From Culex pipiens pallens (Eukaryota; Arthropoda; Insecta; Diptera; Culicidae), in contig NC_068938.1 in assembly GCF_016801865.2 (NCBI RefSeq), forward strand, positions 7,325,101-7,389,100: 64,000 nucleotides of DNA, written 5' to 3'. Made by a program: the position numbers and the translations under genes. Positions 11,491 through 22,722 of this stretch are shown in pieces (position 1 is the first letter of the stretch; every line of letters starts with the position of its first letter). Under the pieces are notes generated by a model that saw only the letters and a program-made list of their open reading frames with translations, was not told the origin of the DNA and made no database searches.

Positions 11491-13087
11491 GTTATACACT
11501 CTTGGAACATTGTCAATTATGGTTCTGGCCATAGATCTTAGAATCGATAAATTAATTTGAAAAATTAGTCACAATGTGTGGAATGTTCTACAAACAACTT
11601 CGAATTTTAATTTGAATGTTTCTTTAATAAAACTAAATTGCTTATTATTTTATTTAGTTGGTATGCTTCAAATTATGTCTACTTGTCTACGTTCCAGTAA
11701 TCCGGTAGAGGGTTCAGAATATTCTCAGTTGAAAATAATTTCATCAAGCAAGCCGTCATTGTCTGCTTGCACTGCAGTAAATAAAATGTGACATTTTAAG
11801 CCCCGGTACAGCTCAGCAACAACATAAATTTGATCTTTGACAGCCGACTTATGAACCATAATCGATGCCGATTTGTAGCCAACAACGTAAAAACGCTTGA
11901 AATTACACAATGTTGAACGTACTCCGTGTAATCGCGCCTTGTTTTCCATCTTGTAATCCACCAAGTTTATGAGAAACCCCCAGTGGGACCTCTCTGCCCG
12001 GTCACCTCGGTCATCACACCACGACCATTACGGGAGGTCATCAATCTAAGTAGGCGCGCGCGTTGGAGTACGCGTCGCCGCTACAAATTGCTGTCATAAT
12101 GGACGAACCGTAGCGAAAGTTACGTCGTCGTCATCCGAGCAGGCGCCTGCCTCCACAACAGGTCACTTACATTTTATGGGAATCTGTTAGCATACCTGGA
12201 GTAATTTCATGGCCATCTTCGTTAGTCACCGCCGCCGCCGCGGTGGTGTGTGTAACGTCCTGTTTTATGGGTTATGCAAATTAAGAACCTAACATCGAAG
12301 GTTTTCCAGTCATGGGAACAAAAACTTCTCTAGTTGACCGTGGATCCGGTGCTGATTATGGAGTGCTATTTAAATTGTCACATAATTGCACTCATTAATA
12401 GCCCGTAATACACCCGATTAATCGCGCACAGAAAGTGAAGCCCACTTAAGCGCTTTATCGTCCATTAAAGCTTAGTCGCTACCTTGGCGAAGGGAGCTTC
12501 TTTAAATCCTGAACGCGGAGAGTAAAAGCTTCTCCGGTTCGCTAATTGGTCAATGCGCACTCACACTCGCGGTACACATTATAATAGTTGCGAAATTGTC
12601 TAATGAGCTAAATTATCCCCGCGTGCACCCTGCGACTAAACGAGCGGACTAATTAATTTAATCGTTTTTTTTTCTTTCGCTGCGAGCGTGCATCATCTGC
12701 CGAACTTGCTTTTCGCGCCGACAAACATGCTGGTCGAGGGGGGCCTAAGCCGGGGAACTAGTTTTTCACTGGAAAATCTGCACAACACGAGTTAAGAGTT
12801 GATCAGAGGAGCCAAAGGCTCAACGACTTTTACTTTCTGCGTGTATTATCGCCAACTGAGTAGGCTTTGCGGTGGGGTTGAAGGCAAGAAGGGGAGTCTA
12901 AATATGATAACCTCGGAATAATGTGGAAAGCCACGGAAAACGCAACTTTTCAATAAATTTGAATACCATTGTTTTCAAGTTCTAACAAATAGTTTTTTTT
13001 TAAGAGAGTTGAAGCAACATTTACCATAAAAATTCTTTGTTTGTTTTTTGGCAGATGCCATTCGAATAAAAATAAGGCGATATAAAA
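11491..13087. other. GC-richer unique block, candidate regulatory DNA
   Basis: From about 11950 to 12900 the sequence becomes GC-rich and free of recognisable repeats. Between 12340 and 12665 it holds a cluster of TAAT/ATTA cores (ATTAATAG, GATTAATCG, CCATTAAAG, CTAATTGG, CTAATGAG, ACTAATTAATTTAATCG). No ORF of note covers it. This composition is what I would expect of an enhancer in an intron or intergenic region, but motif clustering alone is weak evidence. Confidence 0.3.
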
Positions 13088-13100
13088 AAATCAAGTTGTT

Positions 13101-13500
13101 CAATCAAATCAAACCATCCACATTAACGACCCCCGGGTCTTTTGTGGTCTCTATTGCAAGTTTCTGCTCGAACCTAGGAGTCCGAAGGCTTGAATGGGGA
13201 GAGCACCCAAACCTCTTTTTACTCCAAGGAACCTTCCACCCCAGTGTTTGAACTGACGACCTTTGGATTGCGAGTCCAACCGCCGCCAGCGATTCCACCG
13301 GAATAGGCTTGGTTTGGTGTGTTGTTTGTACTTATGGCATGGAGACAACTCCTACACCTGGAATGACTTAACGGCCTAACAACCAAGGCCGGGACCGACA
13401 TTTTACTTCCTCATCCGATGGAAGGTTGCAGCAGATGGGAATCGAACACAGAATCATCCGCTTACAAAGCGGACAGCGTAACCATTCGGCCACGTACTGC
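13101..13500 (-). mobile_element. Dimeric tRNA-derived SINE, full length (copy 1)
   Basis: A 400-bp retroposon bounded by a perfect 13-bp target duplication AAATCAAGTTGTT at 13088-13100 and 13501-13513. On the minus strand it starts with a tRNA-like head: box A-like GTGGCCGAATGGT (13480-13493), anticodon arm CCGCT-TTGTAAGCGG-like at 13458-13472 with anticodon TGT (Thr-type), and box B-like sequence at 13438-13447. Further on, a second tRNA-like unit has box A-like TGGAATCGCTGG (about 13288-13299), a perfect stem TTGGA/TCCAA with loop CTCGCAA (13263-13279), and box B-like AGTTCAAAC near 13246. The 3' end reads GGTTTGATTTGATTG. The two-tRNA plan resembles the Culex Twin SINE, but that family is shorter, so I do not equate them. 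Confidence 0.9.
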
Positions 13501-13513
13501 AAATCAAGTTGTT

Positions 13514-14127
13514 GTTGCTGGTTAATTTATTTCTGGCAGCGTTAATTTTCTTGATCATTCGCTGCCCTGCAATTTTGTGACACAGACGTCATGTCTGTAA
13601 CACAAGCATCCGTAGCTTTTTCCTGATAGTCAAGGCCAAAAGCCTAAAATAGCGATGCAAGAAGCAAATTGTGTTACAGGTCAGTTTTTAATGAATCCAG
13701 GCTAAATCGACCCTTCTGAATCCAAATTTACCGGTTGTTTTCGCTGATTCCCAAAGGGAACGGAGATTTTCAAGATGGCATCCAATATGGCCGTTAGACA
13801 CCGAAAACCAACAAAAGAGTCTTTTCTAAATAAAACTTTCTATTCGATTTTAATTATTTGGGGTCGCTGAACTCGAATATGATCTCAAGGATACTCCAGA
13901 GTTATCTGGTAATGTACAATGGAGGCACAAATAGCGTTGGCAATCAACAGGAAATATTTCTAAAAATATGCCTGAAAAAAAGTTGATAAATTAAAAAACA
14001 AAAATCAAAACTTGTTTATTTTTATTGAAAACTAATAGTTCATAAATTTGATACTTGGCCAGAATTATGAAATGAGGGAATTTATTTATTTGTACACCTT
14101 TTCAAAAGTAATGCCTCGTTAAAAACG
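13514..14127. other. Spacer between SINE and tandem-repeat element
   Basis: Mixed-composition sequence with no ORF, RNA or repeat that I can define. Confidence 0.4.
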
Positions 14128-15174
14128 GTACTTAATCCACCTTCAGGTGGTTGGTGCCTTCCTCACATTCATAAAGTCAATACATTCAGTAAAAATAGCA
14201 ACATTCCCTTAACATGTTTAACAAATCAATTTTATTACTGATTTCTTTTGATAGGGTTCGCAGACCTTCAATTTTTCTGGCTCTTTGGCAAGGTCTGATA
14301 AAAAAAACCTATCCAACGAAAGTTCACATGAAAGATTCAGACAATATTTTTATCACAATATCTCAGATCCGGCCTCAAGAAAGTATATAAATAACACTTA
14401 AGTGCCAATAACTTTTGAAAGGGTTGTCAGATCCTTTATGTTTTAGGCTCATTAGAAAGGTCTTTCGATTATCTAACTAACGATGGGTCGCATGATGGAC
14501 CCGGACATCATTTTTACTGAAATATCTGAGATCCGGCCTCCAAAAAGTGTATAAATAACACTTAAGTGCTACTAACTTTTGATAGGGTTGTCAGATCTTT
14601 GATCTTTTAGGCTCATTTGAAAGGTCTTTCAATTATCTAACTAACGATGGGTCGCATGATGGACCCGGACATAATTTTTACTGAAATATCTGAGATCCGG
14701 CCTCCAAAAAGTGTATAAATAACACTTAAGTGCTTATAACTTTTGAAAGGATTGTCAGATCCTTGATGTTTTAGGCTCATTTGAAAGGTCTTTTTGATAC
14801 CTTTTTGAAAATGTATAACATGATAGGGTTTCTTGCAAAACCCATCCTTGTTACAATCTTCCGGACATACGCCAAAATCGTTTTTTTAGCATAACTTTTG
14901 AAGTACTTAACTAAACTAACTGATTTTAAATAGAGACCTATGGGACCCCAAGACGGATCGAATGAGACTAATACGATCAAAATCCGTTCATCCAGTCCGG
15001 AGATAATCGAGTGACAATTTTTTTGTCCACCCACCTACACACATCCACACAGACATTTGCTCAGAACATGATTCTGAGTCGATAGGTATACGTGAAGGTG
15101 GGTCCACGAGGTCGAATTAAGAAGTTCATTTTTCGAGTGATTTTATAGCCTTTCCTCAGTAAGGTGAGGAAGGC
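14128..15174. mobile_element. Non-coding element with internal 164-bp tandem units
   Basis: The ends carry complementary GCCTTCCTCAC (about 14156-14166) and GTGAGGAAGGC (15164-15174). The left end also has the hairpin CCACCT-TC-AGGTGG just outside. The interior holds about three and a half copies of a 164-bp unit: the string CACTTAAGTGC recurs with its CTTAAG at 14397, 14561 and 14725. Each unit includes 'CTGAGATCCGGCCTC', 'GTTGTCAGATC', 'TTTTAGGCTCAT' and 'GATGGGTCGCATGATGGACC'. The right third is unique and includes 'CCACACAGACATTTGCTCAG'. There is no transposase. A decayed relative lies at 49052-49440. Terminal hairpins could also suit a Helitron derivative, but I see no clear TC/CTRR ends. 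Confidence 0.65.
14233..14815 (+). repeat. 164-bp tandem repeat, about 3.5 units
   Basis: Units align at a constant 164-bp spacing (CTTAAG at 14397, 14561, 14725). The first unit is the most diverged and the second and third differ at few positions, consistent with recent duplication of the inner units. The palindrome CACTTAAGTG follows a 'GTGTATAAATAA' string in each. Confidence 0.8.
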
Positions 15175-16400
15175 AAAAAAGGCAGTTGAAAATTACTGGT
15201 TTATTTGGTGACACCTAGAAAAACTCACTTTTATCGATGCGAATTATTTGTGAGGCTGTATCTTAGAATCTTATTGTCCAATTTTCAAAAAAAGAAAATT
15301 GTTTTAAAATTTTTAACTTTTAATAAATATATATTTGTTTTGAAGGATTTTTTTCATTTTTTTTTTCAAGCCAAAAAACAAACTAGAAAATCAATAATAT
15401 ACCCACAAGTGGCTAAAACTTGAAAACGGTTAATTTTATTTAGAAAATGCGAAGTGCTTTTCTATTGCAAATTTTTCAACTTTGAACATTTTTATTCTTT
15501 TTATATAGCTTTGTACAAAGTTTCAGAAACAATACTCAAAATGAGATTTTTGCATTGTTGGTATTTTACAATGTTTAATAAAGAGTATGTTAATACTTTT
15601 TATTTATTTTTATTTAACTAACTAATAAAAAAACGATTCTAGTAGTTTTGGAGATTCTTACAGCAAATTACAAATCAATTTTTAAACAATCATCGGATAA
15701 AGTCAATTCCGTAATTTCGTTGACAAAAACAGGACAAAAACAACTGTTTAAAAAACTGCTGCTATTGAATATGTTGTTTCTTATAAATGAAGATTTAATT
15801 GATTTTTTCCAAAGAGTTGTATATCCAATATTGTTGCTGTTAAAAACAAAATCTCAAAGTAAACAAAAATTTCTTGTGAATGTTGTGCTTTAATTGTACA
15901 TTTCTGCAAAATACTAACGATGTTTAAAAAAAAAACACTTGCTTGATACACAACAGTCAAAAATCGTAGCTGCATTATTAAAGTGATTTTGATTTTCCGC
16001 CGTAGATTTTTTTTTTTGAAAAATTTCTTCTGCATTAGTGATCGCGGTTAATACTTGTCTATCACAGTTTTTGTTGTAATCAATGTGGTAAATAATTTGG
16101 TGGATTTCTTACAATTTGATGCTACACAACAAAAAAAAAATGAAATTTGGATGGTTAAAAATTTAGTTGATTGAATATTACCTATTTTTTTATAACTTTA
16201 CCAAAAAATGTGTAAATATGTGAAACAGTTAAAATTTATTAGTTCCCGCTAAAAACATTTTTTACACAAAATCTGTCTTTTTTGTCTGTGTAACGAATTA
16301 TTTAAAAAAACAAAACTACCAAAGATCTACCGAAATCACTTTAACAATACGGTTCTAGTAAGCTGCATAGCAAAGTCTTATGGACTACCCATATGAATAA
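15175..16400. other. AT-rich DNA without definable features
   Basis: Long A and T runs dominate. Short ORFs at 15205-15423, 15648-15893 and 15781-16035 overlap on opposite strands and have no recognisable content. Confidence 0.45.
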
Positions 16401-18600
16401 AGTATCACGTTAAGAATTATTTACTGATTTCACCTTATTAAAAGCACTGAACCTTGCTTACATAATGTACCTGCAAGATATATTTTTTTCAGATCAACGC
16501 GTTGCTTAAGATTTTCTTCCACCCTGCTGTGCTAATGATTACAATCGACCAAGTCGTTTTCCAATTCCCCCGCAGGGCAAAACTATAATCTTTTTTATCG
16601 GTTCATACCTATTCATTAGGAAGCAGCTACCACACGCTAATTTTTACAACGAACAATCAGCAGCAACATTCTCGTTGGTTTTCCCATAAAAACTCGATCC
16701 CAGCAGCAGCAGCAGTACGCTGTAATTTTTATATCCTAAAAAAGAGTCTGCATATCAATTACACGGTCCGATAATATGTGAAGCAGGCGCACCGCGCTAC
16801 TGGTCTTTGGATCTGGCCGGACACCTGCTCCAAGAAGATCAACTTCGAGGTTGGCCGTCGTAAAAAATTAATGCCTATTTTATGTGTCTTCGAACCCGTT
16901 TTGGACCCTGCCATGTAGTGTGGTGACTTTGTAACTAACCCTTTTGAGATCTGCCACTGCTGTCTTATCAGATTGTTTTGTAATCGTCTGTTCCAGAAGG
17001 CATGTTCAACACTTTGATGCGAATTTTATTGCGGAGAAATCGTCCTCGACTAACGAGGCAAGCTTACCGCGCGCGGTGGGTCACGTTTTTCCAGGAATCC
17101 CTGCCACCACACGAGGAGAGACAGCATGAGTTATTACCTGGACCAAGCTTTTAATTAATTTTTACTCAGAATCTTGCCCCCGCAAAACGTGACCCACCGC
17201 GCTTACTCCCGTTTTCTAGGGGTATTCCATCAGGAGTTAAAAAAGTTCTCGTCCAATTAAGGTTTTTTTTGCACTCTGAGCTGCTGGTCACCTCCATGAC
17301 GGTGGACAAACATGCTTGAAATCGATGGATTAATTGAAATAATCATTACATGTGCTATCACCCGTTCTCATCAGTATGCTTCTGGTGCAAGTTGGTTCTT
17401 CGGGCGAGACGAGACTTCATGATTCAATCGGAGCTCTGGACGAACGAACGGGGTAAAATATGGAATCAATATTTATAATTACATGGGATGTTGAGACAGG
17501 TTTACGGCGGCGCTGATGGACTCATCTTCGAGAGCAGACGTCGACGTCGATGGACGATATCTGTTCTGATAAATCAGGCATGATTGTTTTCTCGCCTCGA
17601 GATGACTTCTGATTGATTGGATTGGATTGGTGCTGGGTCTGGAAGAATCACATCGTTATTTGCAAAACTGAGGATGAAGAAAATGTTAAATTGGAAGATT
17701 TTGCAAAATGATGATTTAGAGACTTTGCTTTTATGTTTGAAAATAATCAATTAATGAAGCCCTGTCAGCATTTCTGTAATCAACACCTTCACAAATTTTC
17801 CAGCAACGAAAATGGTTAGCTCAATGATCTTAAGAAACATCACAACATATCTGTAGAGGATGAAACCCACCCTTCATCAACCAGCAAAAAAATCTTAATG
17901 GCGCCAACAGCCCAGTCTACAGCATCTGCACTCTTCTCCGGCTAAAGCCTTGACGGTAGAAATCACTAATTATTATTATTGTCAGGAACTTGCACAACCG
18001 CCGCCGCATGGCATCCGTCCAACGCACCAGAACGGGGTAAATTAAACTTTTATTTTTCCGATTTGATAAAGCACTCTGCTGCGAGGAGGGATGCTTTCCA
18101 CAACCGGGAATTCTAATTAAGCCCTGACGCGACGACGCATCGCAACGTGCGTGCGGTTCCTAATGATGGCGTAATTTTAAACTAAATTGAAATTGAATCA
18201 CGATTTTCCGAACGCCCGCTAGAGTTTTGTATGGAGTGTGGCGAAATTGCCATTAGAGGTGACATTCCTCACGCGGGATGGTTGGAGGAGGTGAATTCAA
18301 TTGCATGGAGTGGGCAGAATAGACCCAGGATCGAGTAGACTCTACACCGTTGATGTCCGTTTAATTAAACCCACCTATGCCCGACACAAATCGCGACGAC
18401 GAGGAAGCACTTACGGTCTGGCCAGTGTGAAGAGTAAACAAACAAACAGTTCTCGCGTGAGCTTTATTGTTTGCCCTATTTGGGAGTAAGTTAACAGGAG
18501 TGCTAAAATCCTACGCCAAGTCATGAAAAAGTAAGGGAAGTCGGATTAATTTCACTCGATTCAGATTATTAATATTGTAAAAGTTGCTCGAACCTACCCC
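16401..18600. other. GC-richer unique block, possibly regulatory
   Basis: Repeat-poor sequence with balanced composition. It contains a short GCA run (about 16700-16715), a 19-bp perfect inverted repeat at 17071-17089 and 17186-17204, and 'GGATTAATTGAAATAATCATTA' type homeodomain-like strings near 17327. ORFs at 16944-17129 and 18301-18489 have no recognisable motif. It looks like intronic or intergenic control DNA rather than exons. Confidence 0.3.
17071..17204. repeat. Perfect 19-bp inverted repeat with 96-base spacer
   Basis: GCGCGGTGGGTCACGTTTT at 17071-17089 is exactly complementary to AAAACGTGACCCACCGCGC at 17186-17204. The arms contain a TCACGT/ACGTGA E-box-like core. It may be a remnant of a small inverted-repeat element, a paired protein-binding site, or an RNA hairpin. 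Flanks give no target duplication. Confidence 0.7.
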
Positions 18601-19121
18601 GAGTCACCCTATCAAAAAAAAAAACTAAATGAAGTAACATTGTTCCCGTTGGTTCCGTGCAATTGTGTTTGACTCCGAAACGACATTTTTTCCACTTCTT
18701 TTACTGCTATCTTGAAAAGGTGGCGACACAACCTACTCGTGCGCAAATTAATGGAAACCTCTATTCACCTATAAATGCCCTCTGGTGTGAAACGGGCAAG
18801 CAATAAGTTGAGTAGTCATTTAACTAACTTGAAATAATAAACCATACTTTTTGTAAAATTACATTAATTTGTTTAAATATTTCTATTATTTTCAAAATTT
18901 GTGTCTGTTTACGTCAAATCTCAGCATGTGCAACAAGCTGGGTTGCAGTCCAGTTAAAAAGCAGACAAACGTCAAAAAACCAAAACAAATCGAAATGACC
19001 AAGCGGTTTAAAAATGTGAAAATGTTGTTCATTAAGTTAATAAATGCTTTTTTCAAGGTTTTATCAAATTTCTAGTGACAGTTAAATCAATCATCAAGAA
19101 AGTTGATTTCAAAAATTTTTC
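18601..19121. other. Transition sequence, no gene
   Basis: Mixed then AT-rich sequence. A 'CCTATAAATGCC' TATA-like string at about 18767 lacks a convincing initiator or exon, so I do not call a promoter. Confidence 0.35.
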
Positions 19122-19358
19122 AACTTCATTTTTCGATGTAAAATTGAATTTTCAATCAAGAAGTACTTTAGTGAAATTTTGATAAAGTGCACCGTTTTTA
19201 GGTTACTTTTTTTGAAAATAGTCGCAGTTTTTCATTATTTTTTAATTAGTGCCCATGTTTGCCCACTTTGAAAAAAAAACTTTGTGAAAAGCTGAGAAAA
19301 TTCTCTACATTTTGCTATTTTAAACTTTGCTGATACGACCCTTAGTTGCTGAGATATT

Positions 19359-21396
19359 AGGTCTATTCCCGTACTTGCAGAATTGCAGAATTTCTGCAGC
19401 TTCTGCAGAATTCTGCAGCCAGCATAAGTCACTTTTTTGCAGCACGTTCCCGTACTTTCAGCTCGCTCTCTTCATCTCTCTCTTTTGCAGAAGTTCTGCA
19501 AGGAGAGAAACCGCAAAACTTTTGCCTGGGTAGCGCGTTCCAGTACTTTTTCTGCAATGGTGGATTTACTCAAATTGGGTATTAAAGTTGTTTTATTATT
19601 TCAAAATATTAAAAAAAAATGGTTCACAAAAAAAAGTAATTAAAAAATTCTTAAGTTAAGTTTACCTCTATAACGGGGATATTATTTTGTATGCAGTACA
19701 ACATTTTATTCAAAAAATCAAGGATGTATTATTTATTAAGTAACTAGAAATTAATTATGCTTAGGTAGAAATTAATATAAGAAACAACTCAAATTTTTCA
19801 CATCAGGTAAAAAAATACAAATGAGAGTGGCAGGTACGTGTAATAAATATGATTAAAAAAAGACAAACAAAAGTTTTATATAGAAGGGACCAACACATGT
19901 TTTAGTTGCAGAATGTTTGAAAGATTATTCATAATAACATAAATAAATTATGACTGGATGTCACACGAAAGAACAACGGTGACGTAGCATAATTGACAAA
20001 ATTTAAAAAAATGAATCAAAAACTCATAAAATTTGAAAAACTAAAATTAAGAAATCTGGATATTACAAAATCCATGATTAAAAATATAAAAAAAAAACTA
20101 AAATTTTTAAATTGAGAAACTTTCAAAAAACATTTATCAGATATTTGAGATTTTTAAAAATGAAAAATAAAGAAGAATAATAAATCACAAATTCAAAGCT
20201 TTAAAAATCAAATAATTATAAACTAAATATTTCAAAATGTTTTAAATTTCAAAAGAATTTTAATTTTAAAAAATTCAAAATAAAAAAATAAAGGTTGAAA
20301 ACAAAATTGAAATAAAAAAAAACCAAAGTTTGAATATTTATGAGTTCAGAACACCAAAAATTCAAAAGCTACAGTTAAAAATAACAAGATAGAAAATTTT
20401 AGAAATTATAATTTCAAAAATAAGTAAAATTAAAAAAAAAAATCTGTAAATCAAAAATTTTAAAACTCAAATATAAATAAAATAGAAGCAGTCCAAATTT
20501 ACAATCTCTAGATCATCTAAATTTGAGTTTCTCAAATATGACTCCAAAATATGTGTGTTTTTTTATGATTCAAGATGGCGAAGAATTCAAGAATTTAAGA
20601 ATTTAGGAACTTAAGAATTTAATTATTTGAAAATTTATGAATTTAAGAATTCAAGAATTTCAGAGTTTCAGAATTTTAATTTCGACAAAATTACAATAAT
20701 ATTTTTTTTTGTTCATATAAGAATACAAATTGGTAGCACCGTTGAAGATACAATTTATTATTTGCCAATTAAATTTACCTATTATTTTAGCACATATATT
20801 TAGTATATTTAAAATCAATTTAAGATCAAAAATTATTCCTAAACAAATATTTATTTGAATTTATTAAACTCAAAAGTAATGTGTCTTTTAAAAGTTTTTA
20901 AAACAAATTGTTTTTATAGTACTTTTTTTTAGTTGAAGTACTAGCCGTGCTGTAATACTATGGCTTAAGCATTCAATTTTTATCAGGTAAAAATAGTAAC
21001 ACTAAAAAAATCGCTTCATCATTTACATGACTAAACTAAGCCTGAAATTGTTAACATAAAAAAAAATCGTTCTCAATAAAACCAGACATAAAAAAAACTA
21101 CCCCAAAATCATTTATTACTACAACTAATAATAAAATGCTTGATTTCACCCAACTTGCAAATTTTATGTAAGCGTGTACTCAACATCCATCACACCAAAT
21201 TGCAGTAACTTTTCAACAAGAAAGAGAAGAGAGAGCTTGCAGAAAAGTACGGGAACGGTTTTGCTGCAACTTCTACCTCTCTCAATGCAGAAGTTCTGCC
21301 TGAGAGAAAAGTTACTTTTGTTGCAGAAAAGTACGGGAACGCTCTGCTGCCGTTTTTGTGCAGAATTGCAGAATTCTGCAGTACGGGAATAGACCT
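19359..21396. mobile_element. 2-kb inverted-repeat transposon with multiple subterminal repeats
   Basis: The termini AGGTCTATTCCCGTACT and AGTACGGGAATAGACCT are perfect inverse copies flanked by ATT on both sides. Removing the element plus one ATT restores GAGATATTGTCATGC, exactly the complement of the intact opposite arm (GCATGACAATATCTC) of the host foldback. Behind each terminus the string 'TTCCCGTACTTTC/TTCTGCA' recurs several times, with GCAGAATTCTGCA palindromes and 'TTCTGCA' motifs, a typical subterminal array for transposase binding. The middle 1.5 kb is extremely AT-rich and non-coding. The 3-bp target duplication would fit a PIF/Harbinger-like group, but ATT is not their usual TWA. 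Confidence 0.85.
20581..20690 (+). repeat. Degenerate GAATTTAA-type simple repeat
   Basis: Irregular repetition of 'GAATTTAAGAATT', 'AGAATTCAAGAATTT' and 'GAATTTCAGAGTTTCAGAATT' inside the AT-rich centre of the 19359-21396 element. Low-complexity expansion only. Confidence 0.6.
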
Positions 21397-22299
21397 ATTG
21401 TCATGCAAAGGTTTAAAAACAGTAAAATTGATGTTTTCTAAGTCTCACCCAAACACCCACCATTTTCTAATGTCGATATCTCAGCAGCTAATGGTCCGAT
21501 TTAAAATGTTAAATTATGAAACATTCTTGAAATTTTCCGATATTTTCGAAAACAATATTTAAAAAAAAATAAATCAATACTAACATTTCAAAATAATATT
21601 GAATTATTGGTCCTTTCGAAATGTTAGTCTTGATTTATTTTTTTGAAAATATTGTTTTCGAAAAGATCGGAAAATTTCACAAATGTTTCACAAATGACCG
21701 TTAGCTGTTGAGATATCGACATTAGAAAATGGTGGGTTGTTTGGGTGAGACTCAGAAAACATCAATTTTCTTGTTTTTAAACATTTGCATGACAATATCT
21801 CAGCAACTAAGGGTCTTATCAATAAAGTTCATAAGAGCAAAATATTGAGAATTTTCTCAGCTTTTCAAAAATGTTTCTTTTTTTTCAAAAGTGGGCAAAC
21901 ATTGGCACTAATTTAAAAATAATGAATAACTACGACTATTTTGAAAAAGTTACCTAAAAATTGCTACAACTTGAAAATGGTGCACTTTATTAAAATTTCA
22001 TTGAATTACTTTTTGATTGGAAATTCGATTTTACATCGAAAAATGAAACTAAAAATATTTTGCGGCCAATTTTTCGATTTTTTGAAAAAAAAAATTGTAT
22101 TGAATCAATAAATCATAACTCGGTCAAAGATTTTATGCCCATTCTGGAAATTTCTGAAAAGTTGGCCTTTGATGTCCTCTAAAACATTTATATAAAAAAA
22201 ATAAAAAATACTGTTTTTTTGCAAATCAAGTTTTAGTGACAAAAAGTTAAATTAAAAATCACCAAAAAAGTTTTTATCGTATATCATTTTTTTTTTCAG

Positions 22300-22565
22300 T
22301 GTAGTCCTTATCCATACCTACAACTTTGCCGAAGACACCCAATCGATCAAAAAATTCCTTCAAAAGTATTGATTTTTGAATTTTCATACATCATTTTTGT
22401 ATGGCCAGCTGTCAAATTTGCATGGAAAATTATATGGACAAACTAATGATGCAAAATGGCTTCTTTGGGCATACCGAGGCACCAAAAAAGTTTCAGCCGG
22501 ATTAAAAAAAATAAATAAATTTAAATTAAAGAAAAAATACTGATTCATTAGAGAACTGCTCAATT
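22300..22565 (+). repeat. Dispersed repeat family B, copy 2
   Basis: A diverged relative of 11140-11490, sharing 'CCATACCTACAACTTTGCC', 'TTTTTGTATGGCC', 'ATATGGACAAACTAATGATGC' in part, and 'GAGAACTGCTCAATTT'. No terminal structure or ORF is visible. Confidence 0.45.
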
Positions 22566-22589
22566 TGAGTAACTGAATTCCATTACATT

Positions 22590-22722
22590 ACCAAATGCAT
22601 TTTTATAATATTTCATCACCACCGTTTTAGCCACCATCTTGGATTTAAAATGTCCAAATCACTTTAGAGAAGTTTTGGCTTCATAAATTTTTCTGAGGAC
22701 TCGAGATAACTGAGTCTGGACT
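22590..22722 (+). mobile_element. pogo/Tigger-like MITE fragment, copy 2 (right end)
   Basis: It matches the interior of 9863-10200 ('GGATTTAAAATG', 'AAATCACTTTAGAGAAGTTT') and ends AACTGAGTCTGGACT, the complement of a CAGTCCTGACTCAATT-type terminus lacking the outermost C. Only the right half is present. Confidence 0.45.

Larger units (their letters stand above)
19122..22050. mobile_element. Large foldback element split by a nested transposon
   Basis: Without the insertion at 19359-21396 this is a hairpin with arms of about 430 bp meeting near 21595. The left arm 19122-19358 pairs with about 21800-22050 (for example 'TTCATTTTTCGATGTAAAAT' with its complement, 'GTGCACC', 'CCCACTTTGAAAA'). 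The second half of the left arm, 21400-21590, pairs with 21601-21795 ('ATCGATATCTCAGC'-type and 'CACCCAAACACCCACCATTT' with complements). Arms differ at many sites, so it is fairly old. It is non-coding. Confidence 0.8.
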
